Shown here: positions 42,829-52,396 of the stretch, piece by piece
How the letters are laid out: each line of letters begins with the position of its first letter
Position numbering within the stretch: position 1 is the first letter of the stretch
NCBI RefSeq assembly: GCF_008064665.1
Contig: NZ_VRZA01000001.1
Coordinates: 744,001 to 808,000 of the forward strand
DNA length: 64,000 bases
Direction: 5' to 3'
From: Parahaliea maris
Lineage (GTDB): Bacteria; Pseudomonadota; Gammaproteobacteria; Pseudomonadales; Halieaceae
Made by a program: the position numbers and the translations under genes
Notes under the pieces: generated by a model
What the model saw: the letters and a program-made list of their open reading frames with translations, nothing else
Database searches by the model: none
Told to the model about the DNA's origin: nothing

Positions 42829-43278
42829 ATGTCATCGACACAGGACGCGTTTTTCGCCTACGCCGCGGCATTTGAAGAAACCTTCAAGGACGATGACTGG
42901 GACAGGCTGCGACCCTTCTTTACGGATGATGCCGTATACGAAGTAGTGGGAGGTCCAATGGCCTGCAGAATCACCGGCGTGGATGCCATACTGAACGGCC
43001 TCAAACGCTCCGTGGACGGCTTTGATCGACAAATGGACAACCGTCAGCTCGACGTACCCACACCGCCGGTCATCGAGGGTAATTCCATCCGTCTTGACTG
43101 GATAGTGACCTACGCTCGCGGCGACTCCCCTCCGGGGGAATTGATCGGACACTCAGAGGCCACATTAAGCGATGGCAAAATCGTGCTACTGCGCGACATC
43201 TATCGCGATGAAGAACTGCAGCCCTTTGGCGAATGGCTGCAACGGTATGTGTCTGATCTTGACGGGTCGTACGTTTGA
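42829..43278 (+). CDS. SnoaL/NTF2-like protein
   Basis: 149 residues. The first half has the NTF2 pattern YAAAFEETFKDDDWDRLRPFFTDDAVYEV, followed by the ITGVDAILNGLKRSV helix and IRLDWIVTYARGDSP strands. Function is not indicated. AGGAGGAGC lies about 6-10 nt before the ATG, a strong ribosome site. The gene comes after the SYLF gene by 73 bp in the same direction. Confidence 0.82.
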   Translation: MSSTQDAFFAYAAAFEETFKDDDWDRLRPFFTDDAVYEVVGGPMACRITGVDAILNGLKRSVDGFDRQMDNRQLDVPTPPVIEGNSIRLDWIVTYARGDSPPGELIGHSEATLSDGKIVLLRDIYRDEELQPFGEWLQRYVSDLDGSYV

Positions 43279-43581
43279 CGCGCCCTCTTTCGCTCCCTGG
43301 CGTGCGCCAGCGGCAATGGCGCGCTTGCCGATCCCGGTATCGAAACTCCCCCGCACCCAGGCGCTTTTGATAGCCGCATCCAGCAGCCTGATATAACCAT
43401 TCGTAATTCTGTGATTCAGTTCCTATCAGATTTTTTAATTTCTCATTAGTATTTCTTTCACCGGTTACCTAGCAGTTTGACCAGGCCGGGAAGAGACGGG
43501 ATACGGCTGCAGTCCAGTTCGTTGCGGCCAGGGAGATGATAGACGTCAGGTGCAGCGGTACCTGAATTAGGGGATTACCTT
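43279..43581. other. Intergenic region, 303 bp
   Basis: AT-rich between about 43390 and 43465 in contrast to the surrounding sequence. TTGATA (43367-43372) and TATAAC (43392-43397) are a weak promoter pair with a 19-bp spacer for the PilZ gene that follows. No gene or clear terminator is seen. Confidence 0.4.
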
Positions 43582-44115
43582 GTGGATACGATGAATTTCG
43601 GCGATCTGGCCATTTCGGAACATGAAGAAGGCATAGAGTTTAGTATCGGCCAACTGAGTAGCGCCGATATTTCCAGCTCTGACATTCCCCTGCTCATCAA
43701 CTTCCTGAAGCAGCACCTGAATGAAAGCGCGAACCGGCGCTCCAGCTGGCGGCTTCCCCTCACTGGCCTGCGCAATACCGAGGCAGACCACCTCCGCGTT
43801 ACCGCCCTTGGTGGAGACACCGAGCAAGCGGTTACCGCCATTGATATCTCGCTGACCGGCATCTTCATCGAGTCGAGCCAACCGCTCGGGGAAAGGGGAG
43901 AGGACGTCTACGTCCGGCTCGAACTACTGGGCCTTGCCGTGGAGGTGCGCGGGCTCATCGTGCGGCAGGACAAAACCATGACCCGGTGCGCCCTGCAGTT
44001 CCCTGACTGTCTCGACAAGGGAGGCAGGCCCAATCCGCCAGAGGCGCTCAGTGATATTTTCTACAAGCTGGAGCAGGTCTGGCTGGACAAGCAGCTGACC
44101 CTGGAGTGGCGCTAA
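43582..44115 (+). CDS. PilZ-domain protein (first of two paralogues)
   Basis: 177 residues. A c-di-GMP-binding PilZ domain is marked by RSSWR (RxxxR) at residues 54-58 and DISLTG (DxSxxG) near residue 93. Before it lies a ~50-residue module ending DIPLLINFLKQHLNESANRRSS that is shared with the gene at 46392 and is not part of the standard PilZ. After the domain the shared tail reads PPEALSDIFYKLEQVWLDKQL. GTG start at 43582 with GGGGA upstream; an ATG three codons later is the alternative. Likely a cytoplasmic c-di-GMP effector. Confidence 0.85.
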   Translation: MDTMNFGDLAISEHEEGIEFSIGQLSSADISSSDIPLLINFLKQHLNESANRRSSWRLPLTGLRNTEADHLRVTALGGDTEQAVTAIDISLTGIFIESSQPLGERGEDVYVRLELLGLAVEVRGLIVRQDKTMTRCALQFPDCLDKGGRPNPPEALSDIFYKLEQVWLDKQLTLEWR

Positions 44116-44169
44116 GCCGCCAGCAGGAAAGGATGTGCCCGAGCAGCCGCAAGACGCTTCGAGAGTGAT

Positions 44170-44853
44170 TCAGTAATCCCCCTCGCCGGCACTCCCCGAC
44201 ACAATGGCGACACCCGAGCTGGTGCCCAGTCGGGTCGCGCCGGCATCGATCATCGCCAGCGCCGTTGCCCGGTCCCGCACGCCGCCCGACGCCTTGACCC
44301 CGACGGCCTCACCGACCGCCTCACGCATCAGCCGCACGTCCTCGAGGGTCGCGCCGCCGCCGGCAAATCCGGTCGAGGTTTTGACGAAGGCTACACCGAT
44401 GTCCCGACAGATACGGCAAAGTGCCAGTTTTTCCTCACGCTCTAGCAGGCAGGTCTCGAATATCACCTTCAGCGGAATACTCCCACACGCTGCATAGACC
44501 GCACTGATGTCGGCGGCTACGGCCTCCCAGTCCCCGGCCTTGACCATACCGATGGGGACCACCATATCGATTTCTCCCGCCCCGTCAGCAATAGCCCCGC
44601 GCGTCTCCGCAGCCTTGGCCGCGGTGGCCATGGCACCCAGGGGAAACCCCACCACCGAACATACCAATACCCCGGACTGGTCCAGGGGTGATGCGCAGAG
44701 GGCAACAAAGCGGGAGTTGACGCAGACCGATTTGAAGTTGTGCTCTTTCGCCTCATTGCACAGCCCCAGGATGGCCGCGGGCGTGGCCTCCGGCTTCAGC
44801 AGGGTGTGGTCAATGTACGCGGCCAGGGAATCACTATTTGGAGATTGGCTCAT
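44170..44853 (-). CDS. deoC: Deoxyribose-phosphate aldolase
   Basis: 227 residues. Splits 2-deoxyribose-5-phosphate to acetaldehyde and glyceraldehyde-3-phosphate in deoxynucleoside breakdown. The Schiff-base Lys158 is in FVKTSTGF, with the second lysine Lys187 in VKASGGVR and Asp96 in EIDMVV. The start MSQSPNSDS was preferred over an in-frame upstream start that overlaps the divergent rbsK. The start lies 70 bp from that of rbsK, so a shared regulatory region is likely. Confidence 0.95.
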   Translation of the reverse strand: MSQSPNSDSLAAYIDHTLLKPEATPAAILGLCNEAKEHNFKSVCVNSRFVALCASPLDQSGVLVCSVVGFPLGAMATAAKAAETRGAIADGAGEIDMVVPIGMVKAGDWEAVAADISAVYAACGSIPLKVIFETCLLEREEKLALCRICRDIGVAFVKTSTGFAGGGATLEDVRLMREAVGEAVGVKASGGVRDRATALAMIDAGATRLGTSSGVAIVSGSAGEGDY

Positions 44854-44923
44854 CAGGTTGCCTACCCATGTCAGCGTGTCGACTATACTGCGGAAAATTA
44901 TAAACCCTGAGGGGGGCACGCGC

Positions 44924-45856
44924 GTGACGGATATCGCTGTGATCGGCTCCAATATGGTCGACCTTATCGCCTACATCGACAAAATGCCGAAAGCCGGCGA
45001 AACACTGGAGGCGGATGACTTTGCCATGGGTTGTGGGGGCAAGGGAGCCAACCAGGCAGTAGCGGCAGCCAAGCTGGGCGCAGACGTGCTGATGATGAGC
45101 CGGGTTGGCGAGGATATGTTCGCCGACAACACCATTCAGAACCTGGCGCAGTTCGGTGTGGATACACGCCACGTTCGCAAGGTACCCGGTGTCTCCAGCG
45201 GGGTGGCACCGATCATGGTAGACCGCGACTCACAGAACCGCATCCTGATCATCCCCGGCGCCAACAAGCACCTGCTGCCAGCGGATATCGAAGCAGCCGC
45301 GGATGACCTGCGGCAGTGCAAGCTCATCGTCCTGCAACTCGAGATACCGCTGGCAACCATCTACCGGGCCATTGAATTCGGCAACGCCGAAAACATACCG
45401 GTGATTCTCAACCCGGCACCCGCCACCACCGAACTGGATCTACGCTACGCCTGCCGTTGCGATTTCTTCATGCCCAATGAGACCGAACTGGAAATTCTCA
45501 CCGGTATGCCGGTGCACTCGCTGGAGCAAATTGAAGCCGCCGCCTCCAGCCTGCTCCACCGGGGGCTAAAACACCTGGTGGTGACCCTGGGCGAGCGGGG
45601 CGCATTGCATATGCATGGCGATAAACGGACGCACCTGGTCGCTCCGGCAGTAGAGGCAGTGGACACCACCGGCGCCGGCGATGCCTTTGTCGGCTGCTTT
45701 GCTGCCAACTACATTGCCACAGGCGATATCGACAGTAGCATCCAGCGCGCCGTGCAATATGCCTCTCACAGTGTGACCGGCCGGGGCACACAAACCTCCT
45801 ATGCGACAGCCGCGCAGTTCGATAGCTGGCTTGAGGATGTGGGCGCGGAAAGATAA
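44924..45856 (+). CDS. rbsK: Ribokinase (PfkB family)
   Basis: 310 residues. Phosphorylates ribose at O5 (or a related sugar such as deoxyribose). The N-terminal [17 protein letters not shown] is the first PfkB signature, and [14 protein letters not shown] holds the catalytic Asp. GTG start preceded by GAGGGGGG. Divergence from deoC suggests use of (deoxy)ribose from nucleosides; a deoxyribokinase role cannot be excluded. A strong hairpin follows, ending the transcript before the tRNA-Lys gene. Confidence 0.9.
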   Translation: MTDIAVIGSNMVDLIAYIDKMPKAGETLEADDFAMGCGGKGANQAVAAAKLGADVLMMSRVGEDMFADNTIQNLAQFGVDTRHVRKVPGVSSGVAPIMVDRDSQNRILIIPGANKHLLPADIEAAADDLRQCKLIVLQLEIPLATIYRAIEFGNAENIPVILNPAPATTELDLRYACRCDFFMPNETELEILTGMPVHSLEQIEAAASSLLHRGLKHLVVTLGERGALHMHGDKRTHLVAPAVEAVDTTGAGDAFVGCFAANYIATGDIDSSIQRAVQYASHSVTGRGTQTSYATAAQFDSWLEDVGAER

Positions 45857-45867
45857 GGACGGGCACA

Positions 45868-45894
45868 AAAAAGCCCTCACGCGGAGGGCTTTTT
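45868..45894. terminator. Bidirectional Rho-independent terminator
   Basis: AAAAAGCCCTC and GAGGGCTTTTT pair as an 11-bp stem around a short GC-containing loop, with A and T runs on the two sides. It ends the plus-strand rbsK transcript and, from the other side, the minus-strand tRNA-Lys transcript. Confidence 0.88.
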
Positions 45895-45918
45895 CGTTCC
45901 CGATTGACTCGGGAATGT

Positions 45919-45994
45919 TGGTGGGCCGTGATGGGCTCGAACCATCGACCAATTGGTTAAAAGCCAACTGCTCTACCAACTGAGCTAACGGCCC
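45919..45994 (-). tRNA. tRNA-Lys (anticodon TTT)
   Basis: 76 nt with encoded CCA. The acceptor stem GGGCCGT pairs with ACGGCCC, the D arm is AGCTCAGTTGGTAGAGC, the anticodon arm TTGGCTTTTAACCAA places TTT at 34-36, and the T arm TTCGAGC is normal. Confidence 0.96.
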
Positions 45995-46391
45995 CTAAAC
46001 GGGTCGCTTCGGGCAACGTTGAACCGTCACCGCGAACGAGGTGCGTATAGTACTGATTCGTTCGCAAAAAACAAGCCATTTTCGGGTTGGCCACGAAAAT
46101 TTTCTTCGTTCACCCAGGGAGCAAATCCAGGGGAAGTGACCGACCCCGATGGCACCCGGCCAGTACGGTTCCACCGGTGCACTTACCCCCTACAGAAGCA
46201 GCATTTGTACATACCCGGCAGCAGACAATAATAAGCTAGCGTTCTGTAACATTTATAATTTAATAACTCAGAGTAATAACTGTGACCCAATCGACAGTTT
46301 TGCACTCCCACCCCGGCAATGCATTGCTCCCGGCTTTCGACTGAATACACTGGGCTTAACCCTCAACCAGACCGCCTCGGGAATTCTCGCC
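45995..46391. other. Intergenic region, 397 bp
   Basis: Contains the tRNA-Lys promoter on one side and an AT-rich stretch (46195-46280) on the other, with a TATAAT at 46254-46259 that could serve the PilZ gene although no good -35 is present. The upstream in-frame extension of the PilZ gene through this stretch lacks homology to its paralogue and is not taken as coding. Confidence 0.45.
46047..46074 (-). promoter_or_regulatory. Candidate promoter of tRNA-Lys
   Basis: Minus-strand TTGTTT (46074-46069) and TACTAT (46052-46047) are 16 bp apart, followed by a GC-rich CGCACC discriminator of the kind found at stringently controlled stable-RNA promoters. Confidence 0.4.
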
Positions 46392-46946
46392 TTGGAACAC
46401 CTACAATTTGGCAAATTGCGCATCTGCGACTCTGCACTGGGCATCCAGTTGGTGCCGACCGAGACCGACAATGCGGTCACGCAAATCGACACCGCCGATG
46501 TACCGGTGCTGATGGCATTCCTGCGGCGGCACCTGGAGCACAGTGCCAACCGCCGTAGCAGCGGCAGAATTCATCTCGCCGAACTGGCGGGCTCTGCCGC
46601 GGACGGCTTGTCAGTCACACTGATCAACAATGAAGGCTATGTATTTGCGACTCCTGTCGTTAACGTCTCACTCACCGGGCTTCTGCTGAGCGCACCGACA
46701 CCCCCCGCGAAACCGGGAGAAATGGTGGATGCGATCATCGCACTCGAGGACAGGGAAGTGACCCTGCGCGGACAGGTCGTGAGAACGGAAGAAGCCGGAC
46801 AACTGATTGCACTTCATTTTCCGGAATGCGTGGACCCCAACGGTGTGCTGTGCCCACCCGCAGCCCTGCGGGACATCTTCACCACCCTCGAAGCGTTGTG
46901 GCTGGAAAGAGAGCTCGGAGTGAAAGGGCGCCAGCCCGGGGTGTGA
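46392..46946 (+). CDS. PilZ-domain protein (second paralogue)
   Basis: 184 residues from a TTG start. The PilZ motifs are RSSGR (RxxxR) and NVSLTG (NxSxxG). Like the paralogue at 43582 it has the extra N-terminal module, here LEHLQFGKLRICD...ADVPVLMAFLRRHLEHSANRRSS, and the shared tail PAALRDIFTTLEALWLERELG. The start was set where similarity to the paralogue begins; no ATG or GTG is available there and the ribosome site is weak, so initiation is uncertain, and the frame remains open back to 46149. Confidence 0.75.
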   Translation: MEHLQFGKLRICDSALGIQLVPTETDNAVTQIDTADVPVLMAFLRRHLEHSANRRSSGRIHLAELAGSAADGLSVTLINNEGYVFATPVVNVSLTGLLLSAPTPPAKPGEMVDAIIALEDREVTLRGQVVRTEEAGQLIALHFPECVDPNGVLCPPAALRDIFTTLEALWLERELGVKGRQPGV

Positions 46947-46980
46947 CGAACGCAGTGCTCGTTCGGGACGAGCCGCGAGT

Positions 46981-47658
46981 TCAGGGCAGGTAGCGGGTCG
47001 GGTCTTCAACACCGGCCGCTACAAAACCCTCCCGCCGCAGCCGGCAACTGTCACAGCGGCCGCAGGCCAAACCCTCTTCTGTCGCCTGGTAGCAGGATAC
47101 GGTCAGGGAATAATCGACACCGAGCGCGACGCCGGCCGTGATGATCTCATCCTTGCCCATATCCATCAGAGGAGCGTGAATGGTCAGCTTGTTGCCCTCT
47201 ACTCCCGCTCGGGTGGCGAGATTGGCCATGGCCTCGAAGGCCGCGACATATTCAGGGCGACAGTCAGGGTAACCCGAGTAATCGACAGCATTGACCCCGA
47301 TAAAGATATCGTTGGCGCCCAGCACCTCGGCCCAGCCGAGGGCAATCGACAGAAACACCGTGTTGCGCGCGGGCACATAGGTAATCGGGATACCCCCGGT
47401 TTCCTCTTCCGGTACATCGATGCTGGTATCGGTCAGGGCTGAACCGCCGATGCTGTCCAGGTTGAGTTTCACTACCTTGTGTTCGACATCCCCCAGCGCT
47501 TCGGAAACACGATCCGCGGCAACCAGTTCCGCCCGGTGGCGCTGGCCATAATCAAAACTGAGGGTGTAGCACTGGTAACCCTCACTGCGGGCCATGGCGA
47601 GCACCGTCGTTGAATCGAGGCCGCCGGACACCAGAATCACTGCGCGTTTATTGTTCAT
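46981..47658 (-). CDS. queC: 7-cyano-7-deazaguanine synthase
   Basis: 225 residues. Makes preQ0 from 7-carboxy-7-deazaguanine using ATP and ammonia, in queuosine synthesis. The PP-loop SGGLDSTT is at residues 11-18, and the zinc-binding Cys cluster [18 protein letters not shown] at about 188-205. ATG 2 nt after the queE TGA, so coupled to it. Last gene of the minus-strand block. Confidence 0.97.
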   Translation of the reverse strand: MNNKRAVILVSGGLDSTTVLAMARSEGYQCYTLSFDYGQRHRAELVAADRVSEALGDVEHKVVKLNLDSIGGSALTDTSIDVPEEETGGIPITYVPARNTVFLSIALGWAEVLGANDIFIGVNAVDYSGYPDCRPEYVAAFEAMANLATRAGVEGNKLTIHAPLMDMGKDEIITAGVALGVDYSLTVSCYQATEEGLACGRCDSCRLRREGFVAAGVEDPTRYLP

Positions 47659-47660
47659 GA

Positions 47661-48353
47661 TCAGTGCCCCGGCGCATCTTCCCACAGGTACTTGTGCAAC
47701 TGGAGCTGCATCCGCACCGGCAGGTTATCTTCCAGAATCCACTCGGCGAGCTGGCGACCAGGCAAGGCGCCGTGGCTGGGGGAAAACAAGACATCAGAGA
47801 CCCGGCCGGCAAGCTGGTATTCGTCGAGCTTGAAGCGCGCCCACTCATAGTCGCCCCGGTCACAGATCACGAACTTGACCTGGTCCCGGGGGTTCAGGTG
47901 CGCGATATTGCCGTAGTCATTGCGATGGACTTCCTCCGAGGCCGGCGTCTTCAGGTCCAGCACCTTGACTACCCGCGGGTCCACCCCGGCCACCGACAGT
48001 GCGCCGCTGGTTTCCAGCGACACCTCGTAACCGGCATCGCAAAGCTGACGGAGTAACGGCAGGCAGTTGGGCTGGGCCAGCGGCTCGCCGCCCGTTACCG
48101 TAACGTAGCGTGGTGCATAGGACGCCACACGGCCGGCTATGTGGTCGAGACTCATGATCTCGCCACCACTGAAGGCGTAGGCGGTGTCGCAGTAAACGCA
48201 GCGCAGGGGGCAACCGGTCAGACGCACGAACACCGTCGGCAGGCCCACGGTACGCGCCTCGCCCTGCAGGGAGTAGAAAATTTCAGTTATACGCAGCGCC
48301 GCTTCCACATCATTGGAAGGGGCGCCGTCGCTGGCGGGCAACGGCTCATTCAT
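47661..48353 (-). CDS. queE: 7-carboxy-7-deazaguanine synthase (radical SAM)
   Basis: 230 residues. Ring-contracts 6-carboxy-tetrahydropterin to CDG using a [4Fe-4S] cluster and SAM. The cluster motif is CPLRCVYC (Cx3Cx2C), near residues 48-55, and VTVTGGEPL follows as the GGE SAM-binding motif. Sits between cpoB and queC, the common order in gammaproteobacteria. Confidence 0.96.
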   Translation of the reverse strand: MNEPLPASDGAPSNDVEAALRITEIFYSLQGEARTVGLPTVFVRLTGCPLRCVYCDTAYAFSGGEIMSLDHIAGRVASYAPRYVTVTGGEPLAQPNCLPLLRQLCDAGYEVSLETSGALSVAGVDPRVVKVLDLKTPASEEVHRNDYGNIAHLNPRDQVKFVICDRGDYEWARFKLDEYQLAGRVSDVLFSPSHGALPGRQLAEWILEDNLPVRMQLQLHKYLWEDAPGH

Positions 48354-48373
48354 AGCGGGGGCTACTGAGGCGA

Positions 48374-49321
48374 TCAGTAGTTTTCGTTGATGAAATCCTG
48401 GGCCAAACGGGCGGCGGCGTTGTTGCTGTCGCCGTACTCACGGACCACGCGATCGAGGTACTCGCGGGCTTTTTCCCGATTGCCCTTCATATAATGCACC
48501 CGGCCCAGCTTGTAGAGGGCGTCGGGGACCTTGGCATTGTCAGGGTACTCTTCCAGCAGCAACGTAAACGACTGGCGGGAGGACTCCAGGTCCGCCGGCT
48601 GTACCACCAGATAGAGTTCGCCGAGCCAGTAGTGTGCATTCGGCGCATAGCGGCCCGAAGGGTACTGCCGCAGGAAACCGCGAAACGCGGTCACCGCCTC
48701 ATCGAACTGCTGGCCACGCACCAGTGCATAGGCACTGCGATAGGCGTCTGCCTCACCCGGTTGTTCCTTCACACTGGCAGCGCCGGTGCTCACGGTCGGG
48801 GTGCTATCGTCGGCCATCGCCGACGCGCCGGCAGCGCCAACGGCCACTGCACCGCCGGTGGTCAGGGAGCTGACCCGGCGATCGAGGTCGACGTAGCGTT
48901 CAAGGCTCTGTTCCTTGAGGGTGCGCAATTCGTGGGCCTGCTCTTCCACGATACCGTTCAGGCGCATGACTTCCTGCTGCAGCTGCTGCACTTTCAGCAC
49001 CAACTGGCCGAGGTTATTGCTGCCACCGGAGGCCGCGGCGGAGGACGCCACAGGGGCCGGGGCACTCTGACCGATACTCGAACCTGCCGGAGCACTGTTC
49101 ACCCCGTAACTCGTCGCCGGGTAGGAGCGAGCCGGCTGCGGGCTGCTGTAGGGATCACGGGCAGGCGTGGTGGAGGCCGGGGCGCTGACGCTGCCCTGCT
49201 CCTGGGCACGACGCTCCGCCTCGACGTCGATGTAATCCTGTGCCTGAACCGTAAAGCAGAACGGGCTGGCCACCAGGGCCAGCCCGCTCACGGCAAGCAG
49301 TCTGCTTACGCTTTGACGCAT
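48374..49321 (-). CDS. cpoB: Cell division coordinator CpoB (YbgF)
   Basis: 315 residues, periplasmic. Links outer-membrane constriction by Tol-Pal to peptidoglycan synthesis. Signal peptide to about residue 27, a Ser/Pro/Ala-rich low-complexity part, a coiled-coil trimerisation segment (LGQLVLKVQQLQQEVMRLNGIVEEQAHELRTLK, about 102-134), then TPR repeats (SAYALVRGQQFDEAVTAFRGFL; PDALYKLGRVHYMKG) to the end. Follows pal by 14 bp. Confidence 0.95.
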   Translation of the reverse strand: MRQSVSRLLAVSGLALVASPFCFTVQAQDYIDVEAERRAQEQGSVSAPASTTPARDPYSSPQPARSYPATSYGVNSAPAGSSIGQSAPAPVASSAAASGGSNNLGQLVLKVQQLQQEVMRLNGIVEEQAHELRTLKEQSLERYVDLDRRVSSLTTGGAVAVGAAGASAMADDSTPTVSTGAASVKEQPGEADAYRSAYALVRGQQFDEAVTAFRGFLRQYPSGRYAPNAHYWLGELYLVVQPADLESSRQSFTLLLEEYPDNAKVPDALYKLGRVHYMKGNREKAREYLDRVVREYGDSNNAAARLAQDFINENY

Positions 49322-49335
49322 TGTGTTTACCGCTG

Positions 49336-49860
49336 TTACTTCAGCTCAACGCGACGGTTCTGAGACCAGTTGGACTCACCGGAACCGTAGGCCACGGGCT
49401 GTTCTTCACCGTAGCTGACCGTCTCGATGCGGTAGCTGGCGATGCCGTTGGCTACCATGTAGTCGCGCACAGAGTTGGCACGGCGCTCACCGAGGGCCAT
49501 GTTGTACTCACGGGTACCGCGCTCGTCGGTGTGACCTTCCAGACGGACAGTCTTGTCGTTGGTGCTCAGCAGGGCAATGTGCGCATCAACCATGCGCTGG
49601 GCGTCCGCGGTCAGGTTGGAGCTGTCGAACTCGAAGTAGAAGACGTTGCCAACGGCGTCTACTGCGTCCTGAAGGACGCGAGCCTGGCGCTCGGCTTCGG
49701 CACGAGCAGCGCGATCGGCTTCTTCGGCCGCGGCTGCCGCGGCGGCTGCCGCCGCAGCTGCGTCGTCTGCTTCCTTGGTGTCGCTGCTGCTACAAGCCAC
49801 CAGGAATGCCGCCGTGAACAGCAGCGTAAGCGCCTTTCCGGCAACATTGATGTGTTTCAT
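49336..49860 (-). CDS. pal: Peptidoglycan-associated lipoprotein Pal
   Basis: 174 residues. Outer-membrane lipoprotein that binds peptidoglycan via its OmpA-like domain. Lipobox LVACSS with Cys23, an acidic and Ala-rich linker (about 33-55), then the OmpA-like fold with VRLEGHTDERGTREYNMALGERRA, containing the Asp and Arg that bind diaminopimelate. Start set at the ATG at 49860, preceded by AAGGATAGG. Confidence 0.97.
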   Translation of the reverse strand: MKHINVAGKALTLLFTAAFLVACSSSDTKEADDAAAAAAAAAAAAEEADRAARAEAERQARVLQDAVDAVGNVFYFEFDSSNLTADAQRMVDAHIALLSTNDKTVRLEGHTDERGTREYNMALGERRANSVRDYMVANGIASYRIETVSYGEEQPVAYGSGESNWSQNRRVELK

Positions 49861-49914
49861 ATTCCTATCCTTACAGTATGTAGTCATTGATCTGATGATC
49901 TGTTTATACCGCTA

Positions 49915-51201
49915 TCAGCGGCTCATATAAGGTGACCACGCCGGCTCCCTGACATCGCCTTCGCGTGCCGGCAGCCGAAACTTTACGCCCCCGTCTACAG
50001 AAACCGCGGCCAAAATGCCGCGATCTCCTGACTTCGTTGCGTACAATACCATAGAGCCATTGGGTGCGATACTCGGACTTTCGTCCAGTTCCGTGGAGGT
50101 GAGCACCTGCATCCGGTTGGTTACCAGATCGTAGATCGCGATGTGGAATCGCCCGTTACTTTGGTGCACTACCACCACGTTGCGACCGTCCTGGGCCACC
50201 CTGGCGCGGGCGTTATAGGCGCCCTCGTAGGTTACCCGCTCGGTCGTGCCGCTGCGCAGATCATAGCGGTAAATTTGCGGCCGTCCACCACGGTCAGATG
50301 TGAAAAGTAACGACTTTCCATCGGGCATCCAGGTGGGCTCGGTATCGATGGCGTAGTGCCGGGTAATCCGGGTCAGGCGCTTGCTCGCCAGGTCCATCAG
50401 GTAGAGGTCCGGGCTGCCGTCCTTGGACAGCACCATGGCCATGGTTTTGCCGTCAGGCGACCAGGCCGGCGAGCTGTTGAGGCCCTTGAAATTGGTCAAC
50501 TGCTCGCGCTGCCCGGTAGCCAGGTTCTGGCGAAAGATGGCCGGCCGGGTGGTCTCGAACGATACATAGGCGATCTCGCTGCCGTCGGGGGACCAGCTGG
50601 GCGCCAGAATCGGCTCGCGGGACTCCAGCAGCACAATCGGCCGGGCGCCGTCGGAATCCGCCAGGGTCAGGCGATAGTAGTCCTTGCCGGTGGGATTGCG
50701 GGTCACAGACACATACAGCAGGCGGGTGGCGAATGCGCCGGGGATGCCGGTGAGCTTCTCGTAGATCTTGTCACTGACCCGGTGAGCCAGCATCCGCGCC
50801 TCGCTGGCCGGGCCGGTTTCCGTGCCGTCGAACACCTTGGCCTGGCGGTTGACGTCAAACAGCTCGTACTCGATCCGCATCTGCTCGGTACCGGAGACCC
50901 GGCCGATCAACAGGTACTCGGCGCTGATGGCGCGCCAGTCGCGATAGAACACTTCCTTTTCCGTGCTCGGCCGGCCGAGCATGTCCCGGCGATCCACCGG
51001 GGCAAACTGCCCGCTGCGGGCGAGGTCGCCCTGGACCACCTGGGCGATATCCTCCGGCGCCGTTCCGCCCCCCTGCCAGGCAAAAGGCGACACCGCAATG
51101 GCGGTGGGGTTGTCGACACCCTGGGTGATCTCGATCACCAACTCCGCCCGGGCGCCCAGGGTTACCAATGTAAGTACGAGGCTCAGTATTATCCGTGTCA
51201 T
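49915..51201 (-). CDS. tolB: Tol-Pal system beta-propeller protein TolB
   Basis: 428 residues, periplasmic. Signal peptide (about 1-19), N-terminal alpha/beta domain (to about 160), and a six-bladed propeller with repeated PSWSPDG, PAWSPDG and PTWMPDG motifs. Bridges TolA and Pal. Its ATG overlaps the TGA of tolA (TGATG), indicating coupled translation. Confidence 0.97.
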   Translation of the reverse strand: MTRIILSLVLTLVTLGARAELVIEITQGVDNPTAIAVSPFAWQGGGTAPEDIAQVVQGDLARSGQFAPVDRRDMLGRPSTEKEVFYRDWRAISAEYLLIGRVSGTEQMRIEYELFDVNRQAKVFDGTETGPASEARMLAHRVSDKIYEKLTGIPGAFATRLLYVSVTRNPTGKDYYRLTLADSDGARPIVLLESREPILAPSWSPDGSEIAYVSFETTRPAIFRQNLATGQREQLTNFKGLNSSPAWSPDGKTMAMVLSKDGSPDLYLMDLASKRLTRITRHYAIDTEPTWMPDGKSLLFTSDRGGRPQIYRYDLRSGTTERVTYEGAYNARARVAQDGRNVVVVHQSNGRFHIAIYDLVTNRMQVLTSTELDESPSIAPNGSMVLYATKSGDRGILAAVSVDGGVKFRLPAREGDVREPAWSPYMSR

Positions 51202-51962
51202 CAGTATCGCAGGTCCTCTGGTCGGAACAGCAGGCGGAATCGCCTGAAGGTTTCTTCAAATTTACGCGGCGGCAGCTTTTTCAGTTCGGGGAAACTGCCC
51301 GCCTTTTCAACCGCATTGATGGCTGAGTTATCAAAGGCGGTGTTGCCGCTGCTTTTCAGCACCGTCACGCTGACAATTTCCCCGGTGGGAATCAGCTGCA
51401 ACTGTAGCAGGACTTCCATGCCGTTGCGGGCGCTCGGCGGGCGACTCCAGTAGCCGATCACCGTGCGCTGGATCAGGGCGGCGAAGCTGGCCGCCATTTC
51501 ATCGGCAGTCACCGCAGCCTGGGCCGCCTCCTCCTGGGCCATGGTGCGCGCCATGTCCTCGCGCTGCTGGCGCAGGAGGTCCTCGCGGCTGGGGCCGGGG
51601 TCAGGCTTTTTCTCTACGGGTTTGGGCTGCGGCTTCGGCTCGACCTTTTTTTCCACCGGCTTCGGCGCCGGCTTCTTGGTCTCGACCGGCTTCGGCTTCG
51701 GTGCCGGCTTGGGCTTGGGCTTGGGCTTGGGCGCGGCCGGCTTCGGCTGTTCCACCGGCTTAGGCTTGGAAATCTCGCTGATATCCACCAGCTTGGCGTC
51801 GATCGCCTTGGGGATCACCTTGGCGACAATTACCTTCTCCTCGAACAGGTCCCAATTGGCGGTCAACAGATAGATCACCAGGCCGTGGAGGAAAAGGGTG
51901 GCCAGGGTCGGCCGCAGCACGATGCGCGGCTGGACGGGCCTGGCGTAGATCGACGTGTTCAC
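51201..51962 (-). CDS. tolA: Tol-Pal system protein TolA
   Basis: 253 residues, inner-membrane anchored. One N-terminal membrane helix ([18 protein letters not shown]), then a long Lys-Pro/Ala-Pro repeat region (about 64-120), shorter than the Ala/Lys helix of E. coli TolA, and a TonB-like C-terminal domain ([41 protein letters not shown]). GTG start overlaps the tolR stop (GTGA). Confidence 0.95.
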   Translation of the reverse strand: MNTSIYARPVQPRIVLRPTLATLFLHGLVIYLLTANWDLFEEKVIVAKVIPKAIDAKLVDISEISKPKPVEQPKPAAPKPKPKPKPAPKPKPVETKKPAPKPVEKKVEPKPQPKPVEKKPDPGPSREDLLRQQREDMARTMAQEEAAQAAVTADEMAASFAALIQRTVIGYWSRPPSARNGMEVLLQLQLIPTGEIVSVTVLKSSGNTAFDNSAINAVEKAGSFPELKKLPPRKFEETFRRFRLLFRPEDLRY

Positions 51963-52387
51963 TGGGGCGGCTCGGGGTTCTCGGTCACCAGGCCGACGCT
52001 GGGCGCACCCGCTTCCTGCAGGGCCGCCATCAGGGTCACCACGGTACCGTACGCCACCGCCTTGTCACCCCAGACCAGCACCGGCTTCTCCGGTGTCCGC
52101 CGCATCACGGTGGAGACCCGCTCGCGAACGGTGGCCAGGCTCAGTACCTGTTTTTCGTCACCGAGGTTGAGAAACAGCTGACCGCTGGCATCCACGGAGA
52201 CGATCAGCGGTTCACTGTCCTGGTCCTCCACCGGCTCGGCGCTGGCCTCCGGTAGTTCGACTTTCACTCCCTGCATCAGCATGGGCGCGGTCACCATGAA
52301 GATGATCAGCAGTACCAGCATCACGTCGATGTAGGGCACCACGTTGATCTCGGCCATGGGCCGGTGCTTTTTATTGGACCTCCCCAC
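51959..52387 (-). CDS. tolR: Tol-Pal system protein TolR
   Basis: 142 residues. ExbD-like proton-channel subunit: membrane helix VVPYIDVMLVLLIIFMVTAPML with the essential Asp near residue 21, followed by a small periplasmic domain. GTG start with AGGAG upstream. Pairs with TolQ to energise TolA. Confidence 0.97.
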   Translation of the reverse strand: MGRSNKKHRPMAEINVVPYIDVMLVLLIIFMVTAPMLMQGVKVELPEASAEPVEDQDSEPLIVSVDASGQLFLNLGDEKQVLSLATVRERVSTVMRRTPEKPVLVWGDKAVAYGTVVTLMAALQEAGAPSVGLVTENPEPPQ

Positions 52388-52396
52388 GATGCGCTC

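Noticed and set aside
44854-44923. Promoter of rbsK from TATACT near 44884
   Set aside because: No -35 at a workable distance was found, so it was not listed as a feature.
51600-51760. Repetitive GGCTTGGGC-like DNA as an intergenic repeat
   Set aside because: It is the coding sequence of the Lys-Pro-rich region of TolA.
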